NCBI GenBank assembly: GCA_041398605.1
Contig: JAWKUK010000016.1
Location: forward strand, 139,855-203,854
DNA: 64,000 nucleotides
Source: JAWKUK01 sp041398605
Lineage (GTDB): Bacteria; Planctomycetota; UBA1135; GCA-002686595
Direction: 5' to 3'
Made by a program: the position numbers and the translations under genes. The notes below the pieces were generated by a model, which was given only the letters and a program-made list of their open reading frames with translations, was not told where the DNA came from and made no database searches. Of this stretch, positions 1 through 10,172 are shown piece after piece. Each line of letters opens with the position of its first letter. Position 1 is the stretch's first letter.

Positions 1-131
1 TCGCGGAGCACGGTGAGGTCGCGTCGGGTGGGGTGTGGGAGGTGTACTGGACCGACCCGGGGCTCGAGCCCGACCGCAGCAAGTGGCGGACGCAGTTGGT
101 GCAGCCGTTGAACGGACGGAAGGCGGAGTGA
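1..131 (+). CDS. 3' end of an unknown protein (partial)
   Basis: An open frame enters from the left edge (first whole codon at base 3) and stops with TGA at 129-131, giving 42 residues. The tail is acidic and tryptophan-rich (VWEVYWTDPGLEPDRSKW) and ends QPLNGRKAE. I do not recognise the family from so short a piece. Codon use is GC3-rich like the real genes in the window, which supports it being coding. The rest lies outside the window. Confidence 0.55.
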   Translation, partial: AEHGEVASGGVWEVYWTDPGLEPDRSKWRTQLVQPLNGRKAE

Positions 132-200
132 GAGGGCACTCTTTGACCTCGACTTGCGCGCCGACGGGTACGACGTCGAAGAGTGGAGCAGCGCTCCATT

Positions 201-665
201 GAGGGTCTTCCTGCCCCGGCATTCCATCGATTGGCCTCGCGCTCCTCGTCTTGGTGCGAGTCAGACTCGTTCGGTGCGAAACCCCGTCCATGGGCGCTGA
301 TGCCGGGCGCGTGTGAGCGTGCGACATGGGCGGGTGTGGGGGACCGCGCCACCTGCGGGCGGTACCAACGCTCGGGTGATGCAATCACCCAAGCCCGCTC
401 CTCGCGAGCTGCGGGCGAGGCTCGGAGCGGGTCCGACCCAACTGACTCCGAAGGCTGACTCTGAAGGCCGGGCGAGGGCCATCGGACCTGCGCTGCGGTC
501 AGCAGAGGACCGCTTGCGCACGCCCACGGGCCGCGGCGATCGGCAATGGGTCAGGGGGCAACTTGAGGTACAAGAGGAAGCGCCGGATGGTCGGCGGGTC
601 CGTGATCATCGCGATCATGTGTCGCCGACCCCCGCACCGACGGCAGCTCAAGACCTCTACTGAGA
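201..665 (-). pseudogene. IS91-family remnant, copy A (3' part)
   Basis: This stretch matches, with many changes, the segments at 48200-48706 and 54232-54730. Read on the minus strand, roughly 499-660 encodes the C-terminal tail of an IS91-type transposase: a CRRCG zinc knuckle, then HMIAMITDPPTIRRFLLYL and a proline-rich end. The rest (201-498) is the non-coding terminal part of the element. The remnant stops abruptly at about 665, inside the zinc-knuckle codons, exactly where copy B at 8908 begins. No functional transposase can be made. Confidence 0.75.
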
Positions 666-1088
666 TCAGACCGGACGCGCGAGCTGGGACATCGTGGCTC
701 GGCACAGCGAGTGGCTGCCGCCTAGGGCGACAGCGCCACAGGAGCCACGCTGAGCCACAGCCCGAAGCGAACGGATGGAGCGCGGCGACTCGGCTTCGTG
801 CGTGCGCCCGCGCTTGCGTGACGGCGAGGCGTGCATGTCCCCGGGGCGACGTTGGGCACCGGCTCGACCCGCCTCCGCCCCTCCTGGCTCGGCTCGCGGC
901 CGTCCGCCGCCGCGTCGCGCGAGGCTACGGGAGGGCGGCAAACGGCCGCCGATCGGCGAATCCGGTGAACTCCGCGGCGAGCCGCGCAGTGAGACGTGTG
1001 GGCCCGCCGTGCCGGCCCCGCCCCTTCCCCGTTGCACGCGCTCCCCCGTAAGGGAGGTGCTCGGGGTCGTCCTCGCACGCAGTTCGCC
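666..1088. other. Gene-free stretch upstream of the secreted protein gene
   Basis: About 420 bases of GC-rich DNA with several open frames but none with a recognisable protein. I see no convincing promoter. A purine-rich GGGAGG lies at 1063-1068, too far (about 20 bases) from the chosen ATG at 1089 to be a normal ribosome binding site. Confidence 0.3.
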
Positions 1089-3539
1089 ATGTCGACCACC
1101 ACGTTGATCTCACTGACCCTCGCGAGCCTCGCGCTCGCGGGCGCCCAGGAACGCCCTAGCTTCGGCCCGCCCCCGGCCCAGGCCGACGACCTCCGCCGGC
1201 CGCCCACTCAAGCGGAGCTCGACCTCTACCACGCGACCCAGGCCACCCACGCGCGTGTCCCGCGCGCAGGCGCCGCCGCGGCGGCGAGGGTCGAGGAGCG
1301 CGGCCCGAGCCCGTACCCCGCGCTCGCCCTTGCGCCGCCTGACGAGCAGGTCTTCTACGAAGTGGAGGACGGCGTGCACTGGGCCATGGGCCACACGTGG
1401 AAGGCCTCGTTCGGCCCCGACGGCGCGACGTTCATCCCGTTCCTCGGCTCGGAGGCCGCCCGTAACTACCCCATCCGCTTCCTGCTCGAATCCGTGCGGC
1501 ACGGGGCGGTCTCCGCGTCGCTCGCCGCTCCGGTCGTGAGCCGCGACGGGGATCGGGTCGTCCTCGACCGGGGTCCAGTGCGCAGCGAGTATCTCACCGC
1601 CGTCGGCGGTGTCGAGCAGCGCTTCGTGCTCGATGCGCCGCTCGGCACGGGCGACCTCTTGCTCGATGTGGCGGTCGCCTCGGACCTCACGGCCGTGCCC
1701 GAGGGCGCCGGGTGGCGGTTCGACGGGCCGGAGGGCGGGGCGCGCTACGGCGCGGCGACCGTCCTCGACGCGCGCGGCAGGAGTATGCCGCTCGAGGTCG
1801 CCTACGACGGCGCGCGCCTGCGCTTCGTCGTCCCCTCCGCTTTCCTGGCTGAAGCCGTCTGGCCGGTCACGATCGACCCCTTCCTTTCGTCGACGGTGGT
1901 GGACTCGGACATCAAAGACCAGAGCGAGGCCGACGTTGCCTACGACAGGATCACCAACCAGTACATGGTCGTCTTCGAGGAGGCGTTCTCTGCGACGGAC
2001 GGGGACGTCAAGTCCTACTACCTCACGTCGCTGGGCGCGCTGATCCCGACCTCCGCCGTGTACATCAACTTCGACTCGCAGGACTGTCGGCGTCCCCGAG
2101 TCGCGTGCACGGCGAATCAACGCCAGTTCCTGACCGTCTTCACCTTGAACTCGACGCCGACGAAGATCCGCGCGCGTGCGCGCCACTGCGACACCAGCGC
2201 GCAAGGAGTGCACTTCTTCGTCGACAACGGGACGGCGAGCGCGCGCGCGCACGCGGACGTCGCAGGCGACACGTTCACAGGGTCGTCCGCCCACTTCGTC
2301 GTCGTCTGGCAGCGCGAGTGGTCGGCGACTGACGCGGACATCGTCGCTCGCTCCGTCGACGCCGACGGGGCTTACGTCTCCGGGGAGGTCTTCGTGACCA
2401 ACCTCGTCGGGATCCGCGACGAGCAGCCCTCGTGCAGCAACACCATCACGCCCGGGCGGGACGACTGCAACATCGTCTGGCGTCGGTTCAACCCCACCAC
2501 CGGGCTCTCGCAGATCCTCGGCGCGGCCGTGCGTTTCGACGCGGGCGCCGTCAGCAACCCGCTCGCGCTCTCGGGCTCGATCCCCGGGCGGTACGCACAC
2601 CCGTCGGTGTCGGGTCAGAGCAGCGCGGCGCTCGGGACCTCGACCGTCCCTGGCTCGATCGCGGTCTGGGAAGAGGACTTCATCTCCGACCGCGACGTCA
2701 TCGGCGTCACGTTCGGCGTGACGAGCTCCAGCACGTTCACGTACGTCGCGAACAAGCAGAACATCAGCGCGATGGAGCACGTGGACATCTTCCTGGATCA
2801 AGGTGACCCCACGATCGCCGTCATCGAGGACCAGTTCGTCCTCAGCTACGCCAGCCTCTTCCCGGGCGCGTCGGACCACGTAATCCGCGAGACTACGCTC
2901 AATGTGGTCTTCGGCGAGTTCGGCCTCAGCCAGGCCCACGAGGCGCTCGACATCAGCATGCGAGAGACCGGGCACCCCCGCGTGGCATCGCGCTGGGAGC
3001 ACGGCGAGGCGACCTCGAGCGAGTGTGTGTCGGCCTACGTCTCGAGCTCGACCACCAACCCAACGAGCCAGCGCGACATCCGCGCCATACGCCACGCCCG
3101 TTCGGCGGACTTCGTCAACGGGATCCAGTACGAGTTGTGCGGGAGCGAGCCCAACTCGACGGGTTTCCGTTCGTACCTGCGAGCTGTCGCGTCAGCCGCC
3201 ATTCCGACTTCGATCCGGCTCATCGCGACGCGCTTGCCTGACAACTCGAACGGGTACTTCCTGGTCTCGATGACGCCGGGCAATGGCGTGACGCCGCCGA
3301 ACAACGTCGGGACGCTCTGCCTGGGTGGGAGCATCGGGCGCTACTCGAGCATGGTGCTGAACACCGGGACCAACGGGGGCTTCTCGCTGGACACGTCGAT
3401 GCTCACGATCTCGCAGCCGGGCGGCATCGTCGTGGGGATGCCGGGGCAGACGTGGTACTTCCAGGGGTGGCACCGTGATACGAGCGGGGGCGCCGCGACG
3501 TCGAACTTCACGAATGCCGTCGGTGTCCCGATCCCCTGA
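1089..3539 (+). CDS. Large secreted protein with shared C-terminal module (paralogue of 14874-17360)
   Basis: 816 residues. The ATG at 1089 gives a good signal peptide (MSTTTLISLTLASLALAGAQ). An upstream GTG would add an Arg-rich leader with no export signal, so I reject it. The N-terminal third (about 90-270) is a beta-rich domain that closely matches the 14874-17360 protein (WKASFGPDGATFIPFLGS; VWPVTIDPF). The middle has repeated blocks beginning like DVAYDRITNQYMVVFEE, typical of a beta-propeller of WD40- or VCBS-like build. The last 80 residues carry LCLGGSIGRYSS and TWYFQGWHRD, a module found in four other secreted proteins here. It is probably exported; the molecular role is unknown. 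It lies 193 bases upstream of an ECF sigma/kinase pair on the same strand. Confidence 0.85.
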   Translation: MSTTTLISLTLASLALAGAQERPSFGPPPAQADDLRRPPTQAELDLYHATQATHARVPRAGAAAAARVEERGPSPYPALALAPPDEQVFYEVEDGVHWAMGHTWKASFGPDGATFIPFLGSEAARNYPIRFLLESVRHGAVSASLAAPVVSRDGDRVVLDRGPVRSEYLTAVGGVEQRFVLDAPLGTGDLLLDVAVASDLTAVPEGAGWRFDGPEGGARYGAATVLDARGRSMPLEVAYDGARLRFVVPSAFLAEAVWPVTIDPFLSSTVVDSDIKDQSEADVAYDRITNQYMVVFEEAFSATDGDVKSYYLTSLGALIPTSAVYINFDSQDCRRPRVACTANQRQFLTVFTLNSTPTKIRARARHCDTSAQGVHFFVDNGTASARAHADVAGDTFTGSSAHFVVVWQREWSATDADIVARSVDADGAYVSGEVFVTNLVGIRDEQPSCSNTITPGRDDCNIVWRRFNPTTGLSQILGAAVRFDAGAVSNPLALSGSIPGRYAHPSVSGQSSAALGTSTVPGSIAVWEEDFISDRDVIGVTFGVTSSSTFTYVANKQNISAMEHVDIFLDQGDPTIAVIEDQFVLSYASLFPGASDHVIRETTLNVVFGEFGLSQAHEALDISMRETGHPRVASRWEHGEATSSECVSAYVSSSTTNPTSQRDIRAIRHARSADFVNGIQYELCGSEPNSTGFRSYLRAVASAAIPTSIRLIATRLPDNSNGYFLVSMTPGNGVTPPNNVGTLCLGGSIGRYSSMVLNTGTNGGFSLDTSMLTISQPGGIVVGMPGQTWYFQGWHRDTSGGAATSNFTNAVGVPIP

Positions 3540-3732
3540 GCGCGGCGTGAGCGTCGCCTCGCGCCATGGCGCCGATGAACCCCGGCGCTCCGGCCCGGTT
3601 CGGCGCAACCGAGGACCCAGGGCCCGACTGGCGGCGGCTCGGTCCTCGGGGCCCGTGTCGCACCGAGGGAGGTCGGCCGCCCTCGGCGGGGCCCAGCGGG
3701 TTGCCCGGCTCGCGATTAGACTCCGGGAGCGC

Positions 3733-4422
3733 ATGCCTCCCTCACGGTCCGACGGTGAGCCGCCGCAGGACGCGCGCGACAGCGGCGAGGCGGCCGTCCT
3801 CGCCGCCGCCGCCGCGGGCGACCTCGCGCCCATCGGGAGGGCGCTCGAGGGGTATCGACCGCGCCTCGAGCGTGTCATCCGCGCCCGGCTCGACGCGCCG
3901 CTGGCGCGTCGTGTCGACGTGGCCGACGTCGTCCAGGAGACGTTCCTCGAGGTGACGAAGCGCCTGCCTACGTACCTCTCCCAGCGGACTGGCGCGGGTG
4001 AGGACGGCCTCCCGCTCTTCCTCTGGGTGCGCTTCCTCGCGGCGCAGTGCCTCGCGCAGGCGCGCCGCACCCATCTCGGCGTCGCGGCCCGCGACGCCGG
4101 CCGTGAGGCGCGCACGGGCGACTTCCCTGCCGCGACGTCCGTGCACCTGGCGAGCATCCTCGAGGGCAAGCTGACGTCGCCCACCCAGGCGCTGGCGCGC
4201 GAGGAACAACGCGCCCAGCTGGCGCGGGCCCTCGAGGCGCTCGAGCACCGTGACCGCGAGGTCCTCGTGCTGAGGCACTTCGAGCACCTCTCGAACGCAG
4301 AGATCGCGCGCCTGCTCGGGATCACCGAGCCCGGCGCCAGCCTCCGCCACATGCGCGCGCTGCAGCGCCTCCAGGCAGTCGTGCGGACGCTCGGCCTCGA
4401 GTTCACCGGGGGCATGGGGTGA
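3733..4422 (+). CDS. ECF-type RNA polymerase sigma factor
   Basis: 229 residues. The sigma-2 part (about 35-110) contains YRPRLERVIRARLD and VADVVQETFLEVTKRL. The sigma-4 helix-turn-helix (about 160-220) contains LEALEHRDREVLVLRHFEHL and NAEIARLLGITEPGASLR. The ATG at 3733 was chosen because the paralogue at 13877-14575 starts in the same place relative to the conserved block; longer frames upstream are Arg-rich and not coding-like. The stop codon lies 7 bases before the kinase gene, so the two are probably co-transcribed. Known family behaviour: planctomycete ECF factors next to Ser/Thr kinases may be controlled by the kinase rather than by an anti-sigma factor. No anti-sigma gene is present here. 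Confidence 0.93.
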   Translation: MPPSRSDGEPPQDARDSGEAAVLAAAAAGDLAPIGRALEGYRPRLERVIRARLDAPLARRVDVADVVQETFLEVTKRLPTYLSQRTGAGEDGLPLFLWVRFLAAQCLAQARRTHLGVAARDAGREARTGDFPAATSVHLASILEGKLTSPTQALAREEQRAQLARALEALEHRDREVLVLRHFEHLSNAEIARLLGITEPGASLRHMRALQRLQAVVRTLGLEFTGGMG

Positions 4423-4429
4423 GCGGACC

Positions 4430-7400
4430 GTGGGCGCCGGCGGTGCCACGCCGGGCATCCAGGACATCGCGATGGACGACCGTGACGATCCCGGGGCGAC
4501 CGACGCCGAGTCGAAGCTCGCCGACCTCCTCGCGGCCGCCGAGGCGGCGCTGCGCGCCGACCCCACGTTCGACGTCGAGCGCTTCGCGGCGTCGCACCCG
4601 GAGCAGGGTCCCGAGCTCCTGGAGCTCCTGCGTGGCCTCGCGCTCCTCGAGGGCGCCGGCGCGGCCTTGTCGGCCCCGGGCCAGCCGGCCCCGCCGACGC
4701 GGCTCGACCGCTTCGAGATCGAGCGCGAGGTGGGGCGCGGCGGGATGGGCATCGTGTACCTCGCGCGCGACCCGGAGCTCGGGCGCCTCGTCGCGCTGAA
4801 GGTGCTGGCGAGCGGCGCCCGCCGCGATCCGTCCTTCCTCGCGCGTTTCAAGCGCGAGGCATTGGCCGCAGCGCGCCTCCAGCACCGGGGCATCGTCGCG
4901 GTCTACGAGGCGCGCGAGGAGCAGGGGCAGCACTTCTACGTGATGCAGTACGTCGAGGGCGCGACGCTGGAGGAGCTGCTGGAGGCGCAGCTCGTGGGGC
5001 CGCGCCCCCGGCGCGCCGAGGGCGGCGTCGGTCCGACCTCGAAGCCGGCGGTCACGGCTGCGGAGTTGGTGCGCGCCTGGACGTCGCGGGCCGCGTTCGG
5101 CGCAGGCGACGCCGCTGCGCTGGCAGAGCCTCGCCTCACCTTTGCCGAGGTCGCGCGTATCGTCGCCGAGTCGGCGGAGGCGTTGCAGCATGCCCACGCC
5201 GCAGGCGTGCTCCACCGCGACGTCAAGCCGGCGAACATCATCGTCGACCACGCCGGCGCGGTGCGCGTCATGGACTTCGGCGTGTGCCACGTGGTGGGCG
5301 GCCACGGGTTGACGCTGCAAGGCGACTTCGTCGGCACCCTGCGCTACTCGGCGCCCGAGCAGGTCGAGGGCCACAGCGACGAGCGGAGCGACGTCTACTC
5401 GCTCGGCTTGGTCCTGCGTGAGCTGCTGACCCTCGCGCCGACGTTCACGAGCACGGGGCACGCGGCCCTCCTCCGCGAGGTGCTCTACACGGAACCCAGG
5501 GCGCCGCGCCGGATCAGGCGCGAGATCCCTACCGACTTGGAGACGATCGCGCTGAAGGCCTCGGCCAAGCTCCCGGCCGAGCGGTATCCCTCGGCCGGGG
5601 CGCTGGCGCGCGACCTCCGCGCGTACGTCGAAGGGATGCCGATCACGGCGCGGCGCCCGAGCGCGATGTACCTCGCGCGGCTCTTCGCGCGGCGGCACCG
5701 CGCGCTCGTGGCGCTCGCGGTGGGCGCGGTCGCGGCCTTGGCCGCGCTCGGCGCGCTCTACGTCTCGGACCTGCGCGCGAAGGACCGCGAGCTGACGAGG
5801 CGCTCCTACGCGGCGCACCTCGCCGCTGCGAGGGCGGCGCTGGCCGTCGGCGCGGTGTCGCGGGCGCGCCTGCACCTCGACCAGGCGCCACCCGAGCATC
5901 GCGGGTGGGAATGGAGCCACACCCGTGCGCTCACCGACCAGAGCCTGCGGCACGAGCACGTCTTCCCGGGGCGCCGGACGTCCGGGTGCTACCTCTGCGT
6001 CTCTCCGGTCGGGGGGCCGCTGCTGATCGCTGACTCCGACGGCGTGGCGCTCTGGGATCCGGACCGCGGCGCCTCGCTCGCGACCATCGACGTGCCGACC
6101 GCGCGCTCCTTGTGCTGGAGCCCGGATGGAGCGCGCTTCGCGGTCGGGACGAACAGCGGGCAGCTACAGGTCTTCGAGGCCAGCGTCCCGCCCCGCAGGA
6201 TCGCCGACATCGCGGTCGGGGACGAGGTGGTCAGCCTGGAGTGCGTTGCGGACGGATCGGTCCTGTTCGGGACGTGGGACGGCCTCATCGGGCGGTGGCG
6301 CGACGGCCAAGCGAAAGCCGAACGGGTGCACACTTCGACCGGCCACGTGGTCTGGGTGGGCTCCGGCCGGATCGGCACACTGGGCGACGCGGACACCGCG
6401 TGGTTCCTCACCCACCTCGGCGAGCTCGGGCGGGTGGATGGCGCGGTCTGCGAGTCCGTCGAGGCGCGCGCGGGTGGCCGCGTGAGTCAGCTCCTCGCGT
6501 TCGATCGTGGCGCCGGAACCGTCGACGTGATGGACGTCGACGGAGGGACTTTCAGGTTCCTGGTCGCGAACGGGGACGTGGTCGGGCGGCGCTTCACGCG
6601 CGGGAACCCGATGCCTCAGGCGGCCTTCGACCCGGAGCGCAACCTCACCGCGTTCCGCTCGGAGCAGGGGCACGTGCTCGTTGTCACGCGCGGGGAGGAG
6701 CACGTCACGACCCGTCTCGCGCGGGGCCACTCGGGGCCGATCTGGGCCGCCGCATACGACCCGCGCCGCGACCTCGTTCACTCCAGCGACGTCCGCGGCG
6801 ACCTGTTGACCTGGGACCTGCGCGCGATGGGCGGTGAGCGGGTCTTCGAGGGGCACTTCGACGACGTGTGGGCCATCGACCTGCACCCCGATGGGCGCCA
6901 CATGGTGAGCGGCGCGCGGGACGGCCTCGTCGTGGTCTGGGACATCGATCGGGCCGAGCCGATGCGTGTGCTGCCCGAGTGCGGCAACGCCGTCACCGAC
7001 GTGTGCTTCCTGCCGGGTTCACTCGACGTGGCCGCGACCGGGGGCGACGGTCACCTGCGGATCTTCGACGTCGTCCGCGGCGAGCCCCGCGCCGTGGCAC
7101 CCTTGCGCGGTCACCGCGGGCACCGGGTGGTGGTCGACCCGACCAGCCAGGCGCTGCTTGTCCTCTCCGACGCGGGCCTCGAGCGTTTCGACGACCGAGG
7201 CCATCCCCTCGGCGGTCCGGTGGCGCTGCCGGAGGCTGCGCGCGCGCTGGCGCGGGTGGGCGCCGCGCCCGGCGCTGACGTCGTGGTCGGGATGCACGGG
7301 GGCGACCTCGCGCGCCTCGCTCCGTCGACCGGCGCCGTGGTGTGGCGAGCCCCGGCCTGCCGCGGCGGCGTCGTCGACCTCGCCGTCGATGCGGCGCGGG

Positions 7401-8200
7401 GCATCGTGGCCGCGGTGGACGAGACGTCTCAGGTCGCGCTGCTGCGCCTCCGCGACGGCGCGCGGGTCGCGACCCTCGACGCATCGGGTGGAGGCGAATC
7501 TGCCGAGCGGCTCCTTTGTGTGGCGATCGGACCAGGCCCGGACCGGATCGTCGCCTCCGACTCGGACGGCACGTACCACATCTGGGCCGGACTGACGGTG
7601 ACTCCGGTCGCGTCCTTCGACGCGCATGGGTCCTACGCGACGGCCCTAGAGGTCGACCAGGCGCGCGGGCGCGTCGCGACGGGGGGCTCGGACTGCGCGA
7701 TCCGAATCTGGAGCGACGACGACGCGCGCGAGGTGCACGCTCGCCGCGACGCTGCCGTCCTGACCCGGGACGAAGCACGGAAGCGCCATGAGCATGCGGC
7801 GCGACTGAGCGTGGAGTGGGCGCGCGACTACGGCTGGGGGTTGTTCACGGAGTCCGACGCGCAATCACGCGCCTCGCGGGTGAGGCTGGTCCAATCGCTC
7901 TTGCGGACGCGGCGCGTCGGCGTCGAAGAGCACGCGCTGCAGGGCGCGCTGGCCACCCGCGGCGCGATGCCCGGCATCGACGCCGTGTCCCAGCTACGCT
8001 GGGCCCTCGCGCGGGTCCCCGCCGCCGACTCACACCGTCCGCTGCTGCTCGCGTGCCTCACGATCGCATCAGGACGCGCGGGTGACCTGGGAGGCGCGCG
8101 CGCCGCTTGGGGCGAGCTCCTGCGCAGTGCCGGCTGGCGCGGTGCGGCGACATCGATGAGGCACGCGTGGCCGAAGCTCGCTGGGTCAAGGCTGCGCTGA
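4430..8200 (+). CDS. Membrane Ser/Thr protein kinase with WD40 propeller
   Basis: Up to 1256 residues from the GTG at 4430, with an in-frame ATG at 4472 as an equally good start. Kinase domain about 94-410: glycine loop GRGGMG (102-107), catalytic Lys in VALKVL, HRDVKPAN (262-269), DFG (282-284) and SAPEQ (308-311). All key residues are present, so it should be active. One membrane helix follows at about 425-446 (LVALAVGAVAALAALGALYV). The remaining roughly 800 residues are WD40-like repeats, for example DDVWAIDLHPDGRHMVSG and IWAAAYDPRRDLVHSSD, predicted to form one or two propellers. It is the partner gene of the ECF factor just upstream and a paralogue of 10173-13880. Probable role: a sensor kinase that phosphorylates the sigma factor or its targets (inference). 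Confidence 0.93.
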   Translation: MGAGGATPGIQDIAMDDRDDPGATDAESKLADLLAAAEAALRADPTFDVERFAASHPEQGPELLELLRGLALLEGAGAALSAPGQPAPPTRLDRFEIEREVGRGGMGIVYLARDPELGRLVALKVLASGARRDPSFLARFKREALAAARLQHRGIVAVYEAREEQGQHFYVMQYVEGATLEELLEAQLVGPRPRRAEGGVGPTSKPAVTAAELVRAWTSRAAFGAGDAAALAEPRLTFAEVARIVAESAEALQHAHAAGVLHRDVKPANIIVDHAGAVRVMDFGVCHVVGGHGLTLQGDFVGTLRYSAPEQVEGHSDERSDVYSLGLVLRELLTLAPTFTSTGHAALLREVLYTEPRAPRRIRREIPTDLETIALKASAKLPAERYPSAGALARDLRAYVEGMPITARRPSAMYLARLFARRHRALVALAVGAVAALAALGALYVSDLRAKDRELTRRSYAAHLAAARAALAVGAVSRARLHLDQAPPEHRGWEWSHTRALTDQSLRHEHVFPGRRTSGCYLCVSPVGGPLLIADSDGVALWDPDRGASLATIDVPTARSLCWSPDGARFAVGTNSGQLQVFEASVPPRRIADIAVGDEVVSLECVADGSVLFGTWDGLIGRWRDGQAKAERVHTSTGHVVWVGSGRIGTLGDADTAWFLTHLGELGRVDGAVCESVEARAGGRVSQLLAFDRGAGTVDVMDVDGGTFRFLVANGDVVGRRFTRGNPMPQAAFDPERNLTAFRSEQGHVLVVTRGEEHVTTRLARGHSGPIWAAAYDPRRDLVHSSDVRGDLLTWDLRAMGGERVFEGHFDDVWAIDLHPDGRHMVSGARDGLVVVWDIDRAEPMRVLPECGNAVTDVCFLPGSLDVAATGGDGHLRIFDVVRGEPRAVAPLRGHRGHRVVVDPTSQALLVLSDAGLERFDDRGHPLGGPVALPEAARALARVGAAPGADVVVGMHGGDLARLAPSTGAVVWRAPACRGGVVDLAVDAARGIVAAVDETSQVALLRLRDGARVATLDASGGGESAERLLCVAIGPGPDRIVASDSDGTYHIWAGLTVTPVASFDAHGSYATALEVDQARGRVATGGSDCAIRIWSDDDAREVHARRDAAVLTRDEARKRHEHAARLSVEWARDYGWGLFTESDAQSRASRVRLVQSLLRTRRVGVEEHALQGALATRGAMPGIDAVSQLRWALARVPAADSHRPLLLACLTIASGRAGDLGGARAAWGELLRSAGWRGAATSMRHAWPKLAGSRLR

Positions 8201-8310
8201 TCCGGGCTCGTCCTTCTGGGGTTCCGAACGCGAGACGCAGTGGCCGGTCCATGCGGGTGACGTCCTGGGACAACGACCCGCGCACTCGATCCTGCGGAGC
8301 GTCGCCGTGC

Positions 8311-8730
8311 GTGCTCGATCGCGCCGCCGAGAACGCGACGGTAGTGATCGATCTGCTTGCCAGCCTCGAGGAGCGTGGACAGAAACTCACTCAGCGCGCG
8401 CGGCTTGTCCTCGACGAGGGCAAAGCGCTCAGGAAGGCCGTGGACGCGAAGCACGGCAAGCGCGCCGCTCGCTCAGCGGCGCCAGGTCCACAACCTCCGC
8501 AACGTGCTCTCGTATCTCCGCTCAAGCAAGCGGTCGAAGACGCGCCGTCGGCCGCTCGCGGCCTGGGGCATGGCGCAGGACGAAGACAAGGAGGTAGAGC
8601 TCGGGTGTGTGCTGGCGTGACTGAAGACGATCAGCTCGTCGGCAGCCGCGAGCCTTGACGAGGCGTTCGACGAGACCCTCAACGCGTGCCAGTTCAATGT
8701 CAGCGGGGCTCGCCTCGCGAAGTAAGTCGC
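8311..8730 (+). pseudogene. IS256-family transposase remnant (C-terminal half)
   Basis: Three forward frames in turn give pieces of an IS256 (mutator-type) transposase. They are RAAENATVVIDLLASLEERG with LVLDEGKALRKAVDAKHG (8317-8470), then QVHNLRNVLSYL and the Arg-rich stretch after it (about 8485-8600), then AAASLDEAFDETLNACQF (about 8641-8700). Their order and spacing are those of the family. At least two frameshifts and loss of both ends make it dead. The N-terminal half of an IS256 transposase survives at 56440-56903 in reverse orientation, from a different copy. Confidence 0.7.
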
Positions 8731-8907
8731 CGACGCAAGAGAGTCTGGACCTCGACACGTCGCTCGCGCTGCGATCACGAGCGAGACGCAGATCGGGCCG
8801 CGGGAAGAGATGGCACCCGCGGCTTCGACTTCGATCCGCTCACCCTCAGCGAGCGCCTGGCGGCCCCAAGGAGATCGAGCGACTGGCCACCGAGGTGTAC
8901 CCGGGAA

Positions 8908-9850
8908 GCTTGAGACCTCTTCTGAGAGCACCCGAAGCAGGAGCTCCGCCCAAGAGAAGCGCCTCCGCGCGACAAGCTGATTCGCAGCGCCGCTCCTCGA
9001 GCTCGTCGGGCGCTCACGACGCGACGGCGGCAGCGACTCTGGCACATGGGGGCACCACGTGACCGCGCACCGGCGAGGCTGGCGCCAAGCACCCGTGATA
9101 CGTCAGCTGATGCTCGCGAGGATGGGGGATCAACGCGACCAATCGTTCGAGGAAGACGAGCGGAGCGAACACAAACGAGCGCGTGCCGTCACGCCACGGC
9201 TTGCGCAAGTTCCAGATGACCTTGCCGTCCTCGCGCAACATCAGGCGGCCCTGGCACAACGGCGGTCTTGCCATATAGCGCAGGAGATGCTCCAAATCGG
9301 CGCGCCGACCCGCCTCGATGCACGTCGCCGCATGCAAGGAGTAGCCGTCCGAGCTCGCGACGAGCGCACCGCGCGGCGGCTCGAGCCGGTCGCGGTCCGA
9401 GCTCCGCGTGACAGGGTCGACCAGCCGCGGAATCGAGCGGCCCATGTCCGGACCGCTCGCGACCCTCGACTGCGCCGAAGCCGCCTGCAAGAACGGCAAG
9501 AGCGACTCGTCCGCGCCCTTGACCTGCGCAGGCTCGTCGCCGGGTTCCGGTGGGAGCCCGCGCGCGCGGAGCACTCGCTCGATGCGCTGGCGCGCGTCGC
9601 AGTGCACACGCGTCACCTCGATGTCGGTCAACGTCGGGGCCGCATGGAATGTCGGAGCGCGGCCCGGTCCATCCGTGACGTAGACACCGTCCAACGTGAG
9701 AAGGTGCAGATGGACGTTCAATCCCAAATTCGAACCGAACCTCTGCACGAAGTTCACCGCGCCCGGGCACCCGAGCGAGCCCGGCGCATCGAGCGCGCCC
9801 GCGGAGCACGCGCTCGGCGTGAATGTGAGCGCAGGAGGCGCACCGCCGCT
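8908..9850 (-). pseudogene. IS91-family transposase remnant, copy B
   Basis: The minus strand reads NFVQRFGSNLGLNVHLHLLTLDGVY at 9680-9757 (the histidine motif of rolling-circle IS91 transposases), then PCARG-like linkers, WNLRKPWRDGTRSFVFAPL, and HPREHQLTYHGCLAPASPVR near 9060-9130. This last part carries the conserved tyrosine region. The C-terminal zinc knuckle is lost at 8908, and the N-terminal zinc fingers are lost beyond about 9850 after frameshifts. It is over 90% alike by eye to the copy at 54558-55700. Confidence 0.85.
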
Positions 9851-10172
9851 GCACCAGTCCCAGCCGACGACGGGTGGCGGCCCGCCCTGGAGGTCGACGG
9901 CGGTGCCGGCGATCGAGCCCCAATGGCGCTATGTCCCGAGGTCGTCGACCATCGCCTCAACGCTGACGGCGCCCGAGGCGTCGATGTACGTCGAGTTGCC
10001 CAGCATCGCACAGAGGTGTTTGAGCGACGCCCCCGCTGGGCTCCCTCGTGCCTCCTGCGGCCATCGTTCGGCGCGGACCGGGACCTCCGCAGAGGCACGA
10101 GCGCAACAGAGGCCGATCGCACCGCCCAATCTGCCCTCCCTGGGCCGTCCCCCGGTCCGCCGCGGCTCACGC
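9851..10172. other. Gene-free stretch between IS91 scar and kinase
   Basis: On the minus strand 9929-10129 is open and ends MLGNSTYIDASGAVSVEAMV followed by DDLG and a stop. This looks like protein-coding sequence of a host gene tail, but I cannot assign it and it has no start or ribosome binding site. It may be the stump of a gene cut by the IS91 copy. Confidence 0.3.

Noticed and set aside
996..1088. Longer N terminus for the first secreted protein
   Set aside because: It adds a Pro/Arg-rich leader that would hide the signal peptide starting at 1089 and is not present in the paralogue.
1110..3095. Long open frame on the minus strand opposite the first secreted protein
   Set aside because: Arg/Asp-rich translation with no family motifs; an effect of GC-rich codons in the real gene on the other strand.
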